From the NCBI GenBank assembly GCA_964638635.1, contig CAZXAQ010000008.1, forward strand, positions 1-64,000: DNA of 64,000 nt. The letters are read 5' to 3'. Position 1 is the first letter of the stretch, and each line of letters starts with the position of its first letter. Positions 1 through 8,017 of the stretch are shown here, piece after piece. A program made the position numbers and the translations under genes. The notes beneath the pieces are model-generated. The model was given only the letters and a program-made list of their open reading frames with translations, had not been told where the DNA came from and did no database searches. This DNA is from SZUA-430 sp964638635. Lineage in GTDB: Bacteria; Pseudomonadota; Alphaproteobacteria; Micropepsales; Micropepsaceae.

Positions 1-887
1 CGGGCGAAGAATTTTTGCGTTTGCTCGCCGCCCATGAAGTAGGCCTTGGCGCCGGTCATGTCGGCGATCTTGGACCAGTTGTCGGCGACCTTTTCGGCGG
101 TGAGGCCTTGGTGGCCTAGGAACGCGCCGTTCGATTCCACAATCTGCGCGACCGCGAAGGCGCCGCCGCCGGCGGCGAGGATCACGCCGGTCGGAGCGTC
201 TTCGCTGACGAGGTAGATCACGCCGGGCGTGACGAACTCGGGCTTCAACGCTTCGAGCGCTTGCGGCGGCATCAGGTTTTCCGTCATGCGCGTGCCGGCG
301 ACGGGGGCGAGTGCGTTGACGCGGATGTTGTCCTTTTGGCCTTCGAGCTTCAGCGTGTTCATGAAGCCAACGAGGCCGAGCTTCGCGGCGCCGTAGTTCG
401 TCTGGCCGAAGTTGCCGTAGAGGCCGGACGACGACGAGGTCATGACGATGCGGCCGTATTGCTGCGCCTTCATCGTTTCCCAGCAGGCTTTCGTGACCTT
501 GACCGAGCCCATCAGATGGACGCTCAGGACGAATTCGAAGTCCTTCGTCTCCATCTTCGTGAAGCTCTTGTCGCGCAGCACGCCAGCGTTGTTGATCAGG
601 ATGTCGATGCGGCCGAACGCGTCGAGCGTTTGCTTCACGAGGCCGGCAACGCCCGCGTCGTCCGTGACCGAGGCGCCGTTCGCGATCGCGGTGCCGCCGA
701 ACGCCGTGATCTCTTCCACGACCTTTTTGGCCGCGTCCGACGAGCCGCCGGAACCGTCGACCGTGCCGCCCAGATCGTTGATCACGACCTTGGCGCCGCG
801 GCGGGCGAGATCGAGCGCGTGCGCGCGGCCAAGGCCGCCGCCGGCGCCGGTGACAATGGCGACTTTGCCGTCGAAACGAATGGACAT
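1..887 (-). CDS. SDR-family oxidoreductase, MFE-2-like (3' end outside window)
   Basis: Partial gene: 295 codons are visible from the ATG at 887 and no stop is reached before the left edge. It is a classical short-chain dehydrogenase: TGAGGGLG cofactor loop at residues 13-20, NNAG at 99-102, a serine run near 151-154 and YGAAK at 165-169 supply the Ser-Tyr-Lys active site. The insert GTVDGSGG after the second strand and the tail beyond residue 250 resemble the 3-hydroxyacyl-CoA dehydrogenase domain of peroxisomal multifunctional enzyme type 2, whose stand-alone bacterial relatives are about 300 residues long, so little should be missing. NAD-dependent oxidation of a hydroxyacyl-CoA or similar alcohol is inferred; the substrate is unknown. 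It is divergent from the SRPBCC gene across 136 bp. Confidence 0.88.
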   Translation of the reverse strand, partial: MSIRFDGKVAIVTGAGGGLGRAHALDLARRGAKVVINDLGGTVDGSGGSSDAAKKVVEEITAFGGTAIANGASVTDDAGVAGLVKQTLDAFGRIDILINNAGVLRDKSFTKMETKDFEFVLSVHLMGSVKVTKACWETMKAQQYGRIVMTSSSSGLYGNFGQTNYGAAKLGLVGFMNTLKLEGQKDNIRVNALAPVAGTRMTENLMPPQALEALKPEFVTPGVIYLVSEDAPTGVILAAGGGAFAVAQIVESNGAFLGHQGLTAEKVADNWSKIADMTGAKAYFMGGEQTQKFFA

Positions 888-1023
888 GTGTTGGGTTCCT
901 TTGAATGCTGCAGTTGCGAAGTCGGCTTGTTCTGCCCCGGCTTTTGGCGGAAATCAAGCCGTACCGCTCGTAGGTGCGACGGTTAGACTGGAGCCCGGTT
1001 TCTCTGATTCCAGGGGGGCTTGG

Positions 1024-1491
1024 ATGCCGCTCGCCGTGACGGCCGAGGAATGGATCAAGGCTTCACCAGCGCACGTATTTCGCGCGCTGACCGATCTGCG
1101 GGAGCTCGACGCTTGGCTGGCCAACGGACAGACGCTGACCTTTGAGGGCAACGAGCGCGAAATGCGGCGCGGCTCGAGGATCGTGATGGCGACCAAACTC
1201 GACGGCGCCCAGATAAAGCAGACGATCGACGTCTCGGCGTTCGAGCGCGGCAGGCTGGTCGAGTTTCAGTTCACGGGTCCGGCCGGTGTTGCCGGTCTCG
1301 GACCCTTCGCGACGCGTTGTGAGGTCGCTCCGCACGGCGCGGGAGCGCGGCTGGCACTCTCTCTGAACATGGACGGCGGTGGGCGCCTTGTCCGTTGGAT
1401 GCTGCCGCTGTTCGCGCCGGCCGTGCGCCGGCGGCTGAAGGCGCAGCTGTCACGACTGAAAGCACATATCGAGGGTCACGGCGCCGCATGA
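1024..1491 (+). CDS. SRPBCC-fold (polyketide cyclase/START-like) protein
   Basis: A 155-residue protein with the SRPBCC layout: an N-terminal strand EEWIKASPAHVFRALTDL, a central antiparallel sheet, and a long C-terminal amphipathic helix (residues ~125-155). This fold forms a hydrophobic pocket for lipids or other small ligands; no catalytic signature is visible, so the ligand is unknown. The ATG at 1024 begins the fold directly, whereas the open frame upstream is only antisense to the SDR gene. Its stop overlaps the start of the nucleoside transporter (ATGA at 1488-1491), so the two are translationally coupled. Whether they share a function is not clear from sequence. Confidence 0.75.
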   Translation: MPLAVTAEEWIKASPAHVFRALTDLRELDAWLANGQTLTFEGNEREMRRGSRIVMATKLDGAQIKQTIDVSAFERGRLVEFQFTGPAGVAGLGPFATRCEVAPHGAGARLALSLNMDGGGRLVRWMLPLFAPAVRRRLKAQLSRLKAHIEGHGAA

Positions 1492-2735
1492 GTTTTCCCC
1501 TGCAACTGCAAAGCGCCCTTGGGCTCGCCGTTTTTGTCACGATCGCTTGGGTGTTGTCGGAGAACCGGCGGGCGTTTCCGTGGCAGACGGTCGTGGTGGG
1601 GATCGGGTTGCAGATTGTGCTCGCGGCGGCGCTGTTGGGCGTGCCGGTGATGCGCCAGGCGCTGCTGTCGCTCAATGTCGTTGTTGATGCCATTCAAGCG
1701 GCGACGGCGAAGGGCTCGTCTTTCGTGTTCGGCTACACGGGTGGCGGGTCGCCGCCGTTCGAGGTGAAGAACCCGAATGCGATGGTGACAATCGCCTTTA
1801 CGGTGCTGCCGATCGTGCTCGTCATGTCGGCGTTGTCGGCGTTGCTTTGGCACTGGCGCATCTTACCTGTCATCGTGAAGGGGTTTGCCGTCGCGCTTGA
1901 GCGCTCGATGAAGATTGGCGGCGCGCTCGGTGTCGGCTGCGCGTCGAACGTCTTTTTGGGGCAGATCGAGGCGCCGATGCTGATCAAGCCGTACCTTGAG
2001 AAGATGACGCGTAGCGAGCTCTTCACGCTCTTCACCTGCGGGCTGGCGAACGTCGCGGGGACCGTGCTCGTGCTCTTCGCGACCGTGTTGAACCCCGTGC
2101 TCCCCGGCGCGCTCGGTCATATCATCGTGGCGTCGTTGCTGTCGCTCCCCGCCTCGATCCTGCTCGCCAAGGTGATGATCCCAGGCGACGAGACCACGCC
2201 CGCGAACGTGGGCCAGGCGCGGCTCTACCGCTCGACCATGGATGCGATCGCGACGGGTGCTGAAGACGGTATGAAGATGTATCTGAACATCATCGCAATG
2301 CTTGTCGTGATGATCGCGCTTGTGGCGCTCGCCAACATCATCGTCGGCAATGTCGAGGTCGCGGGTGCGCCGTTGTCGTTCGAGCGCATTCTCGGGTGGA
2401 TTTTCGCGCCGGTCGTCTGGCTGATCGGCGTGCCGTGGGCTGATGCCGCAACCGCGGGCAGCCTCATGGGCACGAAAACGGTGCTGAACGAGTTCATCGC
2501 CTACCTCAATCTCGCCGCATTGCCCGCCGATGCTCTGAGCGAGCGTTCGAAACTGCTGATGGTCTATGCGATGTGCGGCTTTGCCAATTTTGGGTCGGTC
2601 GGAATGATGATCGCGGGCGTCAGCGCCTTGGCGCCGAGCCGGCGAGACGAGATTGTGGAGTTGTCGCTGAAGTCGATCGTGCCCGGCACGCTCTCTACGT
2701 GTATGACGGCGGCGGTGGTGGGGTTGCTACCGTGA
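1488..2735 (+). CDS. Concentrative nucleoside transporter (CNT/NupC family)
   Basis: A 415-residue polytopic inner-membrane protein of the CNT family, which imports nucleosides by Na+ or H+ symport. The family signatures are present: GQIEAPMLIKPYL near residues 157-169 (nucleoside and cation site) and GTKTVLNEFIAYLNL near 328-342. Length and the three-part order (NupC N-terminal helices, gate domain, C-terminal core) match the usual 400-420 residues. Start chosen at 1488 because it makes a 4-bp ATGA overlap with the preceding SRPBCC gene; the longer open frame from 1395 would overlap that gene by ~100 bp. The stop is followed within two bases by the repeat bordering the four-helix-bundle gene. 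Confidence 0.9.
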   Translation: MSFPLQLQSALGLAVFVTIAWVLSENRRAFPWQTVVVGIGLQIVLAAALLGVPVMRQALLSLNVVVDAIQAATAKGSSFVFGYTGGGSPPFEVKNPNAMVTIAFTVLPIVLVMSALSALLWHWRILPVIVKGFAVALERSMKIGGALGVGCASNVFLGQIEAPMLIKPYLEKMTRSELFTLFTCGLANVAGTVLVLFATVLNPVLPGALGHIIVASLLSLPASILLAKVMIPGDETTPANVGQARLYRSTMDAIATGAEDGMKMYLNIIAMLVVMIALVALANIIVGNVEVAGAPLSFERILGWIFAPVVWLIGVPWADAATAGSLMGTKTVLNEFIAYLNLAALPADALSERSKLLMVYAMCGFANFGSVGMMIAGVSALAPSRRDEIVELSLKSIVPGTLSTCMTAAVVGLLP

Positions 2736-2736
2736 G

Positions 2737-2755
2737 CGGGATTCGGTTTTCGGGG
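2737..2755. repeat. Left inverted-repeat arm of four-helix cassette
   Basis: Nineteen bases, cgggattcggttttcgggg, starting 2 bp after the upstream stop codon. It is the exact reverse complement of 3167-3185. The following bases 2756-2764 look like a decayed second unit. Confidence 0.85.
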
Positions 2756-2780
2756 ATCGGGATTGAGCGGAGGGGTAAGC

Positions 2781-3203
2781 GTGGGAGCGATCAGGTCATA
2801 CAAAGACCTCGAGGTTTGGCAAGCCGGAATGAACCTTGCCGGAGACGTCTATCGTTTGACGCGCCAGATGCCACGGCAGGAGGAGTATCGGCTTTCGGCG
2901 CAGTTGATCCGGGCGACCGCATCCGTACCGGCGAACATTGCAGAGGGATTCATGCGAGGAACGCGCAAAGACTACGCGCACTTTGTCAGCATCGCGCGTG
3001 GGTCCTTGGCCGAGACGGAGACCTTCTTGCTGCTTGTCCAGCGATTGGAACTGGTTTCTGGTCCGAGCCTCGAAAGAGCTTTGATGCAGGCGTCGCGCGT
3101 AGGGCAGATGCTGACGAAGCTTCGCCAACGCCTTGTTGCTCCCGCCACCGCGGCAAGAAACGCGACCCCCGAAAACCGAATCCCGAAAACCGAATCCCCA
3201 TGA
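2781..3203 (+). CDS. Four-helix-bundle protein (S23 / 23S-rRNA-IVS-encoded family)
   Basis: A 140-residue, all-helical protein with the family hallmarks: SYKDLEVWQAGMNL near the start, RATASVPANIAEG in the middle and a final helix ending QMLTKLRQRL. This family was first seen as ORFs inside intervening sequences of 23S rRNA genes and is also common as free intergenic genes; its biochemical role is not settled. The GTG at 2781 is chosen because GGAGGGG lies 5 nt upstream; a TTG at 2763 is in frame but sits in the repeat. The C-terminal tail is encoded by the right repeat, and the stop overlaps the next ATG (ATGA). The gene may have arrived with its repeats. Confidence 0.85.
   Translation: MGAIRSYKDLEVWQAGMNLAGDVYRLTRQMPRQEEYRLSAQLIRATASVPANIAEGFMRGTRKDYAHFVSIARGSLAETETFLLLVQRLELVSGPSLERALMQASRVGQMLTKLRQRLVAPATAARNATPENRIPKTESP
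3167..3199. repeat. Right inverted-repeat arm with tandem 14-bp units
   Basis: Two perfect tandem copies of cccgaaaaccgaat (3168-3181 and 3182-3195), ending in cccc immediately before the ATG at 3200. The first copy plus its flanks is the reverse complement of 2737-2755. The arm lies inside the reading frame of the four-helix gene and encodes its last ~11 residues (PENRIPKTESP). Confidence 0.85.
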
Positions 3204-3580
3204 ACAATTCCATCGCGAAGTTGCAATCCTGGATGCTTTGGGTCGCGGGGGTGCTCGCGGTGCTTGGCTCGGTCGGTATTGCGTCGCTGCCTTTGAGAGT
3301 GCTGTTCGTCTCCGTCAATGTGTTGATGCCGATCGTGGGCGCGTTGTGCCTCGCCTCGGCCTATGCCACGAGCGAGCGGGCGGTGTTGGATCAGGCTTCG
3401 CCGTCAATCACGCGGCGGATACGGGTTTATGCCTTAATCACGCTCGCGATTGCGAGTTTTGCGACGGTTCTGCCGCTGGTTTCGCTGCCCGTGGTCTTGC
3501 CACTGGTGCAGTTCGATATGCTAATGCTGCTCATCGGGTTCGGGTGCCTGTTCTTTGCCTATGTGGGCACGCGCGCCTGA
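3200..3580 (+). CDS. Small membrane protein of unknown function
   Basis: A 126-residue protein with four predicted hydrophobic segments (about residues 11-29, 32-52, 74-97 and 103-122) joined by a short polar loop ERAVLDQASPSITRRIR. I do not recognise a family. The ATG abuts the right repeat of the four-helix cassette and overlaps that gene's stop, so it has no Shine-Dalgarno of its own apart from repeat sequence and may depend on coupled translation. Before any cassette insertion it would have lain directly downstream of the nucleoside transporter. Function cannot be assigned. Confidence 0.6.
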   Translation: MNNSIAKLQSWMLWVAGVLAVLGSVGIASLPLRVLFVSVNVLMPIVGALCLASAYATSERAVLDQASPSITRRIRVYALITLAIASFATVLPLVSLPVVLPLVQFDMLMLLIGFGCLFFAYVGTRA

Positions 3581-3626
3581 GCCATTTCCCGCCTGACCGC
3601 CAGACACGGCGCCGTTGCGCCGCGCC

Positions 3627-5072
3627 ATGAGGAGTGCCCCGTTGCAGAAATCGACGACCAGTACGCCTGCGACCGCGGACCGGCTTCCTTGGCTTACCAT
3701 TCTGGGCTTTGGCCAACTTGCGATCCCGCTCGCGTTCGCGGGGCTGCCGATCGCGGTGTTTGTGTCGAAGTTCTATGCGGAAGACTTGAAGATCGATGTG
3801 GCGACCGTCGGGCTCATTCTTCTCGTGGCGCGGCTTGCCGATTTCATCGTCGATCCGATCATCGGCTACGCCAGCGACCGGACGACGTGGAGCCTCGGGC
3901 GGCGGCGCACGTGGGTGCTGCTCGGGGCGCCGGTGTTCGCGCTTGGCATCTTCATGCTGTTCATGCCGCCGGCGGACGCGGGCGCGACGTATCTGTTGAT
4001 CTGGATCGCCGTGTTCTATCTCGGCTGGACGATGATCACGATCCCGTATGGGGCGTGGGGTGCCGAGCTTTCGGGCGATTACAACGAACGTTCGCGTATT
4101 ACCGGCGTACGCGAGATTTTCACGTTGCTGGGGTTGGCGCTTGCAGGCGCCATTCCCGTGATGGTCGGCGTCGGTGCGGCGGCGGGGGCGGTCAACGGCG
4201 GGGGCTATTGGCACGCGATGGAGGTGCTGGGCTGGACGATCGTTCTGCTCACGCCGATCGGCGTCGCGATCATGTTCTGGTCGACGCCCGAGCCGCCTTA
4301 CGGCGAGGCGCAGCATGTGTCGGTTTGGAAGGGCGTGCAGGCGGCGCTGACGAACTTGCCGTTCTTGCGCTTGTTTGCGGCGACGCTCTTTGTACGCATC
4401 GCTTCGCGGGCGGCGGAGGTGTTGTTCTTGTTCTACCTCGTCGACGCCGTTGGGTTGACGAAGGCGCAGGGGAACCACTTCCCGCTGGCGTTGATTGTTT
4501 CCGCCATCGTGTTCGCGCCCCTTTGGATTTTGCTGGGTGGCAAAATCACAAAACACAAGGCGCTGTCACTCGCGATGATGATCGGGGTCGGCGTGTTCGC
4601 GCTGTTGCCGCTGGCGCAAGCGGGCGGGTATTGGGCGAACATGTTGCTGTTTGCTGCATTGGGCGCGGCCTTCTCGGCGCCATACACGCTGGGCCAGTCG
4701 ATTGCGGCGGACGTCGTCGATCTCGACTCGTTGAAGACGCATGAGCCGCGGGCGGGTTTGCTCATCTCGTTCTTCGGGCTTGCCATTAAGGGTGGCGACG
4801 CGCTTGGGGCGGGCTTTGCGCTGATGCTCGTCGGCTATTTGGGCTTCGACTCGTCGGTCGCCACAAAAACGCCGGAGGCGATCAACGCTCTGACGATCGT
4901 GTTCTCGGCGCTTCCGATCGCGTTCTATGTTCCGGCGATCTTGCTGCTCTGGACATTCCCGATCACGCCGGAGGTGCAGCGGCGGATTCGCCGGCTGGTC
5001 GAGCGCCGCGTCCTGCGCAAGCTCAGGCGCGACGCAAACGGAACGCCTCGGCAAGCAGCTCGTACGACTTGA
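3627..5072 (+). CDS. GPH-family (MelB-like) sugar/cation symporter
   Basis: A 481-residue MFS transporter with about 12 membrane segments. The block DPIIGYASDRT, followed by RRRTWVLLGAP, is the cation-binding and loop signature of the glycoside-pentoside-hexuronide:cation symporters (MelB, XylP, LacS). Import of a glycoside or related solute with Na+ or H+ is the family role; the substrate cannot be read. The ATG at 3627 lacks a good ribosome site; a TTG at 3642 has GAGGAG about 7 nt upstream and may be the true start (476 residues). The 3' end overlaps the convergent flavin oxidoreductase gene by 50 bp. Confidence 0.85.
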   Translation: MRSAPLQKSTTSTPATADRLPWLTILGFGQLAIPLAFAGLPIAVFVSKFYAEDLKIDVATVGLILLVARLADFIVDPIIGYASDRTTWSLGRRRTWVLLGAPVFALGIFMLFMPPADAGATYLLIWIAVFYLGWTMITIPYGAWGAELSGDYNERSRITGVREIFTLLGLALAGAIPVMVGVGAAAGAVNGGGYWHAMEVLGWTIVLLTPIGVAIMFWSTPEPPYGEAQHVSVWKGVQAALTNLPFLRLFAATLFVRIASRAAEVLFLFYLVDAVGLTKAQGNHFPLALIVSAIVFAPLWILLGGKITKHKALSLAMMIGVGVFALLPLAQAGGYWANMLLFAALGAAFSAPYTLGQSIAADVVDLDSLKTHEPRAGLLISFFGLAIKGGDALGAGFALMLVGYLGFDSSVATKTPEAINALTIVFSALPIAFYVPAILLLWTFPITPEVQRRIRRLVERRVLRKLRRDANGTPRQAARTT

Positions 5073-6048
5073 GGCGCGCGGCGAAGTCGTAGGTGATGGT
5101 GAGCGCAACCACCTCTTCCGCGCCGTAATCGGCGGCGAGGCGTTCGAGACCGAGCTTTACTTGGGTGGGCGTGCCGGTGATGCCGCGGCTCGCGATCCCG
5201 CGGATCAGGACGCGGTCTTCGTGCGTGTAGGGATAGGCCAGCGCTTCCTCGGGCGAAGGGAAGGGGCCCGCTTGGTTGCGGAGCAGCTGCATTACCCAGA
5301 GGTTTCGTGTGGTGCAGAGGCGTTCGGCCTCTTCCTCCGTATCGGCGCAGAGCGTGAAGACGGCGACGCTGACGCGGGGTTTGTCGCCCTCGCGGTGCGG
5401 CTTGAAGTGTTTGCGGTAGAGTTCGGCTGCTTCAGCGCCGCTGCCGTCGGGCGAGATGAATTGCGCGAACGAGAGCGGGAGGCCGAGTTCGGCCGCGTAC
5501 ATCGCGCCGTTGTGGCTCGAGGCCAGCATCCACATCTCGGGTATGCCCGGTCCGCGCGGCGAGGCGTGGACGCTGCGATAGGCGTGGCCGGCCGGCCATT
5601 CCGCGAGGCCCGCGGCTTCTTCGAGATAGTGACGGAGCAGAGCCACCTGTTGCGGGAAGACGCCGACATCCCAGGCTTGCGGGCCGGCCTGCAGCGCGAC
5701 GCTCGTGCGCCCGTCGGCGCCCGGCGCGCGGCCGAGGCCCAAATCGATGCGCCCGGGATAGAGCGTTTCCAGCATGCGGAAGTTCTCGGCGACTTTCAGC
5801 GGCGAGTAGTGCGGCAGCATGATGCCGCCGGAGCCGATGCGGATGTGTTTGGTCTCGGCCGCCACGCGGGCGATCAGCACCTCCGGCGTCGAGCCCGCGA
5901 ACGAGTTCGTGTTGTGATGTTCGGCGAGCCAATAGCGCGCGTAGCCCAGGCGGTCGCACGCCTTGGCGAGTTCGATCGTCTCCCGAACGGCGTGGGCGGC
6001 GGTGCCGCCTTTGCGGATCGGCGATTGGTCGAGGGCGCTCAGGATCAT
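5023..6048 (-). CDS. LLM-class (luciferase-like) flavin-dependent oxidoreductase
   Basis: A 341-residue TIM-barrel monooxygenase of the bacterial luciferase-like family, group 1 (the MsnO8/YhbW type without a coenzyme F420 signature). Diagnostic stretches are LSALDQSPIRKGG at the N-terminus, YWLAEHHNT near residue 45, GSGGIMLPHYSPLKVAE near 85 and DLGLGRAPG near 115. Such enzymes use FMNH2 to oxidise small organic molecules; the substrate is unknown. The ATG at 6048 is chosen because the family starts there; an in-frame TTG at 6084 adds 12 residues. It converges on and overlaps the GPH transporter by 50 bp. Confidence 0.85.
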   Translation of the reverse strand: MILSALDQSPIRKGGTAAHAVRETIELAKACDRLGYARYWLAEHHNTNSFAGSTPEVLIARVAAETKHIRIGSGGIMLPHYSPLKVAENFRMLETLYPGRIDLGLGRAPGADGRTSVALQAGPQAWDVGVFPQQVALLRHYLEEAAGLAEWPAGHAYRSVHASPRGPGIPEMWMLASSHNGAMYAAELGLPLSFAQFISPDGSGAEAAELYRKHFKPHREGDKPRVSVAVFTLCADTEEEAERLCTTRNLWVMQLLRNQAGPFPSPEEALAYPYTHEDRVLIRGIASRGITGTPTQVKLGLERLAADYGAEEVVALTITYDFAARLKSYELLAEAFRLRRA

Positions 6049-6089
6049 GCGTGTATCGTAGAGCACGGTGGTCGGGGTTGCCAAACAGT

Positions 6090-6189
6090 CCTGGGACCGC
6101 GGGCGTCCTCGCCCGCTCTTCGCTGACTCGCCACAACACAGTGCTTTGGAGATGCCGCTAGAGCGGGCGGGGACGCCCGCGGTCCCAGG
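6090..6189. repeat. Long imperfect palindrome (REP/MITE-like)
   Basis: Arms of 30 bp at 6090-6119 and 6160-6189 are reverse complements with a single mismatch, separated by a 40-bp loop. The core reads gggaccgcgggcgtcc on the left and its complement on the right. It fills the gap between two minus-strand genes and has no coding capacity. Such GC-rich palindromes carrying ggacgcccgcggtccc are dispersed in many bacterial genomes. Confidence 0.8.
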
Positions 6190-6204
6190 GCAAGCGCCCT
6201 TCCG

Positions 6205-6612
6205 TTACGCTTCGTGCGTACGATAGCGGTCGGCGAGTAGGCTTGTCGCTAACCCGACGAGTGTCAGCGCGAACAACACCGCGATGATCAACGTCAGCGC
6301 TGGCTCGTCGGTTGGGGATTGGATGTTCGAGAGCGAAAAGGGCACGCCTGTCTTGGCGATCTCGTCGAGGTGGCCGAACAGCGACATGTAGAACATCGCG
6401 GCGGTGAAGCCCCAGCCGGCGGTTAGGATGCCGACGCCGCGGTCGTTGGGTGTCCACAGCACGGAGATCGCGCCCCATTGCAGCAACGCGACGGCGAGGT
6501 AGTCGACGACCCAGAACGGCCACCATTGAATCTCGCCGCCGTTGCGGATCACCTCCGCCACCGCGAGGAACGTGCCGAAGCCAAGTGCGAGCCACGCGGA
6601 AAACTGTTTCAT
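6205..6612 (-). CDS. Small integral membrane protein, unknown
   Basis: A 135-residue protein with four hydrophobic segments (about residues 5-20, 32-50, 62-80 and 107-127). It starts MKQFSAWLALGFGTFLAVAE and has the short conserved-looking run VVDYLAVALLQWGAI. I do not recognise the family. Its ATG overlaps the stop of the upstream CoA-transferase gene by 4 bp, so the two are cotranscribed and probably coupled. The long palindrome at 6090-6189 lies directly downstream and could protect or terminate the transcript. No function is proposed. Confidence 0.65.
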   Translation of the reverse strand: MKQFSAWLALGFGTFLAVAEVIRNGGEIQWWPFWVVDYLAVALLQWGAISVLWTPNDRGVGILTAGWGFTAAMFYMSLFGHLDEIAKTGVPFSLSNIQSPTDEPALTLIIAVLFALTLVGLATSLLADRYRTHEA

Positions 6613-7823
6613 GCCCCTTGCGGCTTCGTGCGAACCGCCCCCAGTGCGATCAAGCGATCGATCGCGCCGTCATCATATCCGGCTTCGCGCAACACTGCGC
6701 GGTTGTCTTGACCGAAATCCGGCGGGATGTGACGCGTGGACGATTTGGTGCGGGACATTTTCACCGGCGAGGCGATTCCCTTGTAACCGTTTCGCTCGAC
6801 GAGCATGCCGTTTGCGGCAGTTTGTTCGTCGGTCAGCACTTCGCCGATCGTGTTCAGCGTACCGGCGGGGACGCCCGCGTTCAGAAGCTCGGCTGCGATC
6901 TTCGCGCCGTCGCGTTTCGCGAAGGCTTCGGTCAAGAGCTTTGTCAGCACAACGCGGTTCGCGTTGCGGTCGGCGTTCGTCTTGAAGCGCGGGTCGGCGG
7001 CGAGTTCGGCGAGGCCGAGCAGCGGCATCGCTTTCTTGAACTGGGCGTCGTTGCTGGTGCCGAGCAAGATCGGCCGTGTCGCCGTCTGGTAGAGATCATA
7101 GGCCGCAATGTTCGGGTGCGCATTGCCGAGCAGTTTCGGCAGGCGGCCGTCCATCAGATAGTTGCCCGAGTGCGGATGCAGGATCGATAAGCCCGCATCG
7201 TAGAGCGAGACTTCGACGAACTGTCCCTTGCCGGAGCGGTGGCGTTCGTTCAGCGCGAGCAGGATGCCGATCGTGAGATTCAGACCCGTCGTCATGTCGA
7301 CGATCGGCACGCCGACCTTGAGCGGCCCCGATTCCGGCGAGCCGTTGCAGTTTGGCAGGCTCACGATCGTTTGCACGACCGCGTCGTAACCGGGCATACC
7401 GCCCATCGGGCCGGTCTCGCCGAAGCCCGTCACGCGCGCGTGGATCAGGCGGGGAAAGCGCGCGGACAGCGCGTCGTAGCCCATGCCCCAGCGCTCCATC
7501 GTGCCGAGCTTGAAGTTCTCGACCAGCACGTCGGCGTTTTCGAGCAGCTTCCAAACGATGTCGCGCGCCTCCGGCTTCGTCAGATCGAGCGCGATGCCGC
7601 GCTTGTTGCGGTTGATGTTCGTGTAATAGGCCGACGGGCCGCGCTCGCCCTCGTCATCGCGAAACGGCGGCCCCCACTCGCGCGTCTCATCGCCCAACGG
7701 CGGTTCGACCTTGATGATCTCCGCACCGTGGTCGCCCAGGATTTGCGTCGCGTAGGGTCCGGCGAGGACGCGGGAAAGGTCGAGGATTTTGACGCCGGTG
7801 AGGGCGCCGGTGTTCGGTGTCAT
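6609..7823 (-). CDS. Family III CoA-transferase (CaiB/BaiF type)
   Basis: A 404-residue CoA-transferase that moves CoA between carboxylic acids through an enzyme-bound aspartyl-CoA. The N-terminal LDLSRVLAGPYATQILGDHGA and GAEIIKVEPP, then NRNKRGIALDL (71-81) and GYDAVVQ (145-151), are family signatures. Asp176 in VDMTTG is the likely catalytic aspartate by alignment with formyl-CoA transferase. The acid substrate is unknown. Its stop overlaps the small membrane-protein ATG. A dispersed palindrome lies upstream of its start. Nearby acyl-CoA dehydrogenase and AtuA-family genes suggest organic-acid catabolism, though none is in the same operon. Confidence 0.9.
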   Translation of the reverse strand: MTPNTGALTGVKILDLSRVLAGPYATQILGDHGAEIIKVEPPLGDETREWGPPFRDDEGERGPSAYYTNINRNKRGIALDLTKPEARDIVWKLLENADVLVENFKLGTMERWGMGYDALSARFPRLIHARVTGFGETGPMGGMPGYDAVVQTIVSLPNCNGSPESGPLKVGVPIVDMTTGLNLTIGILLALNERHRSGKGQFVEVSLYDAGLSILHPHSGNYLMDGRLPKLLGNAHPNIAAYDLYQTATRPILLGTSNDAQFKKAMPLLGLAELAADPRFKTNADRNANRVVLTKLLTEAFAKRDGAKIAAELLNAGVPAGTLNTIGEVLTDEQTAANGMLVERNGYKGIASPVKMSRTKSSTRHIPPDFGQDNRAVLREAGYDDGAIDRLIALGAVRTKPQGA

Positions 7824-7886
7824 ATGATGCTCCGTTCATGCGCTGCATAGCACGGGAACGAGCGGTGTCATCAACGCCCAAAAACT

Positions 7887-7996
7887 CGTCATGGCTGGGC
7901 TTGACCCGGCCACCCAGAGTCAACGCTCCGGTATTGGGAGCTGCTTAGCGAACGGCGCAACACCCCTGGGTGGCCGGGTCAAGCCCGGTCATGACG
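7887..7996. repeat. Alphaproteobacterial palindromic repeat
   Basis: Arms at 7887-7917 and 7966-7996 are 31 bp long and match as inverted repeats at 29 positions, with a 48-bp loop. The core is gggcttgacccggccaccc. I recognise this as the GGCCGGGTCAAGCCCGG type of dispersed palindrome seen widely in alphaproteobacterial genomes. It occupies the gap between the CoA-transferase and serine hydrolase genes. It differs in sequence from the palindrome at 6090-6189. Confidence 0.85.
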
Positions 7997-8017
7997 ATTA
8001 GGGGACAGTATGCGTCG

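Larger units (their letters stand above)
2737..3199 (+). mobile_element. Four-helix-bundle gene cassette bounded by inverted repeats
   Basis: The segment between the nucleoside transporter stop and the next gene's ATG consists of one small gene enclosed by repeats. Left arm 2737-2755 is cgggattcggttttcgggg; its perfect reverse complement lies at 3167-3185, and the 14-mer cccgaaaaccgaat is then repeated in tandem at 3168-3181 and 3182-3195. A degenerate extra unit (atcgggatt) follows the left arm. There is no transposase. Calling it mobile is an inference from the repeat borders and from its tight fit between two unrelated membrane-protein genes. It may instead be a domesticated dispersed repeat family. 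Confidence 0.45.

Noticed and set aside
261..986. Long plus-strand frame inside the first 1 kb
   Set aside because: Antisense shadow of the SDR gene, whose minus-strand frame has complete catalytic motifs.
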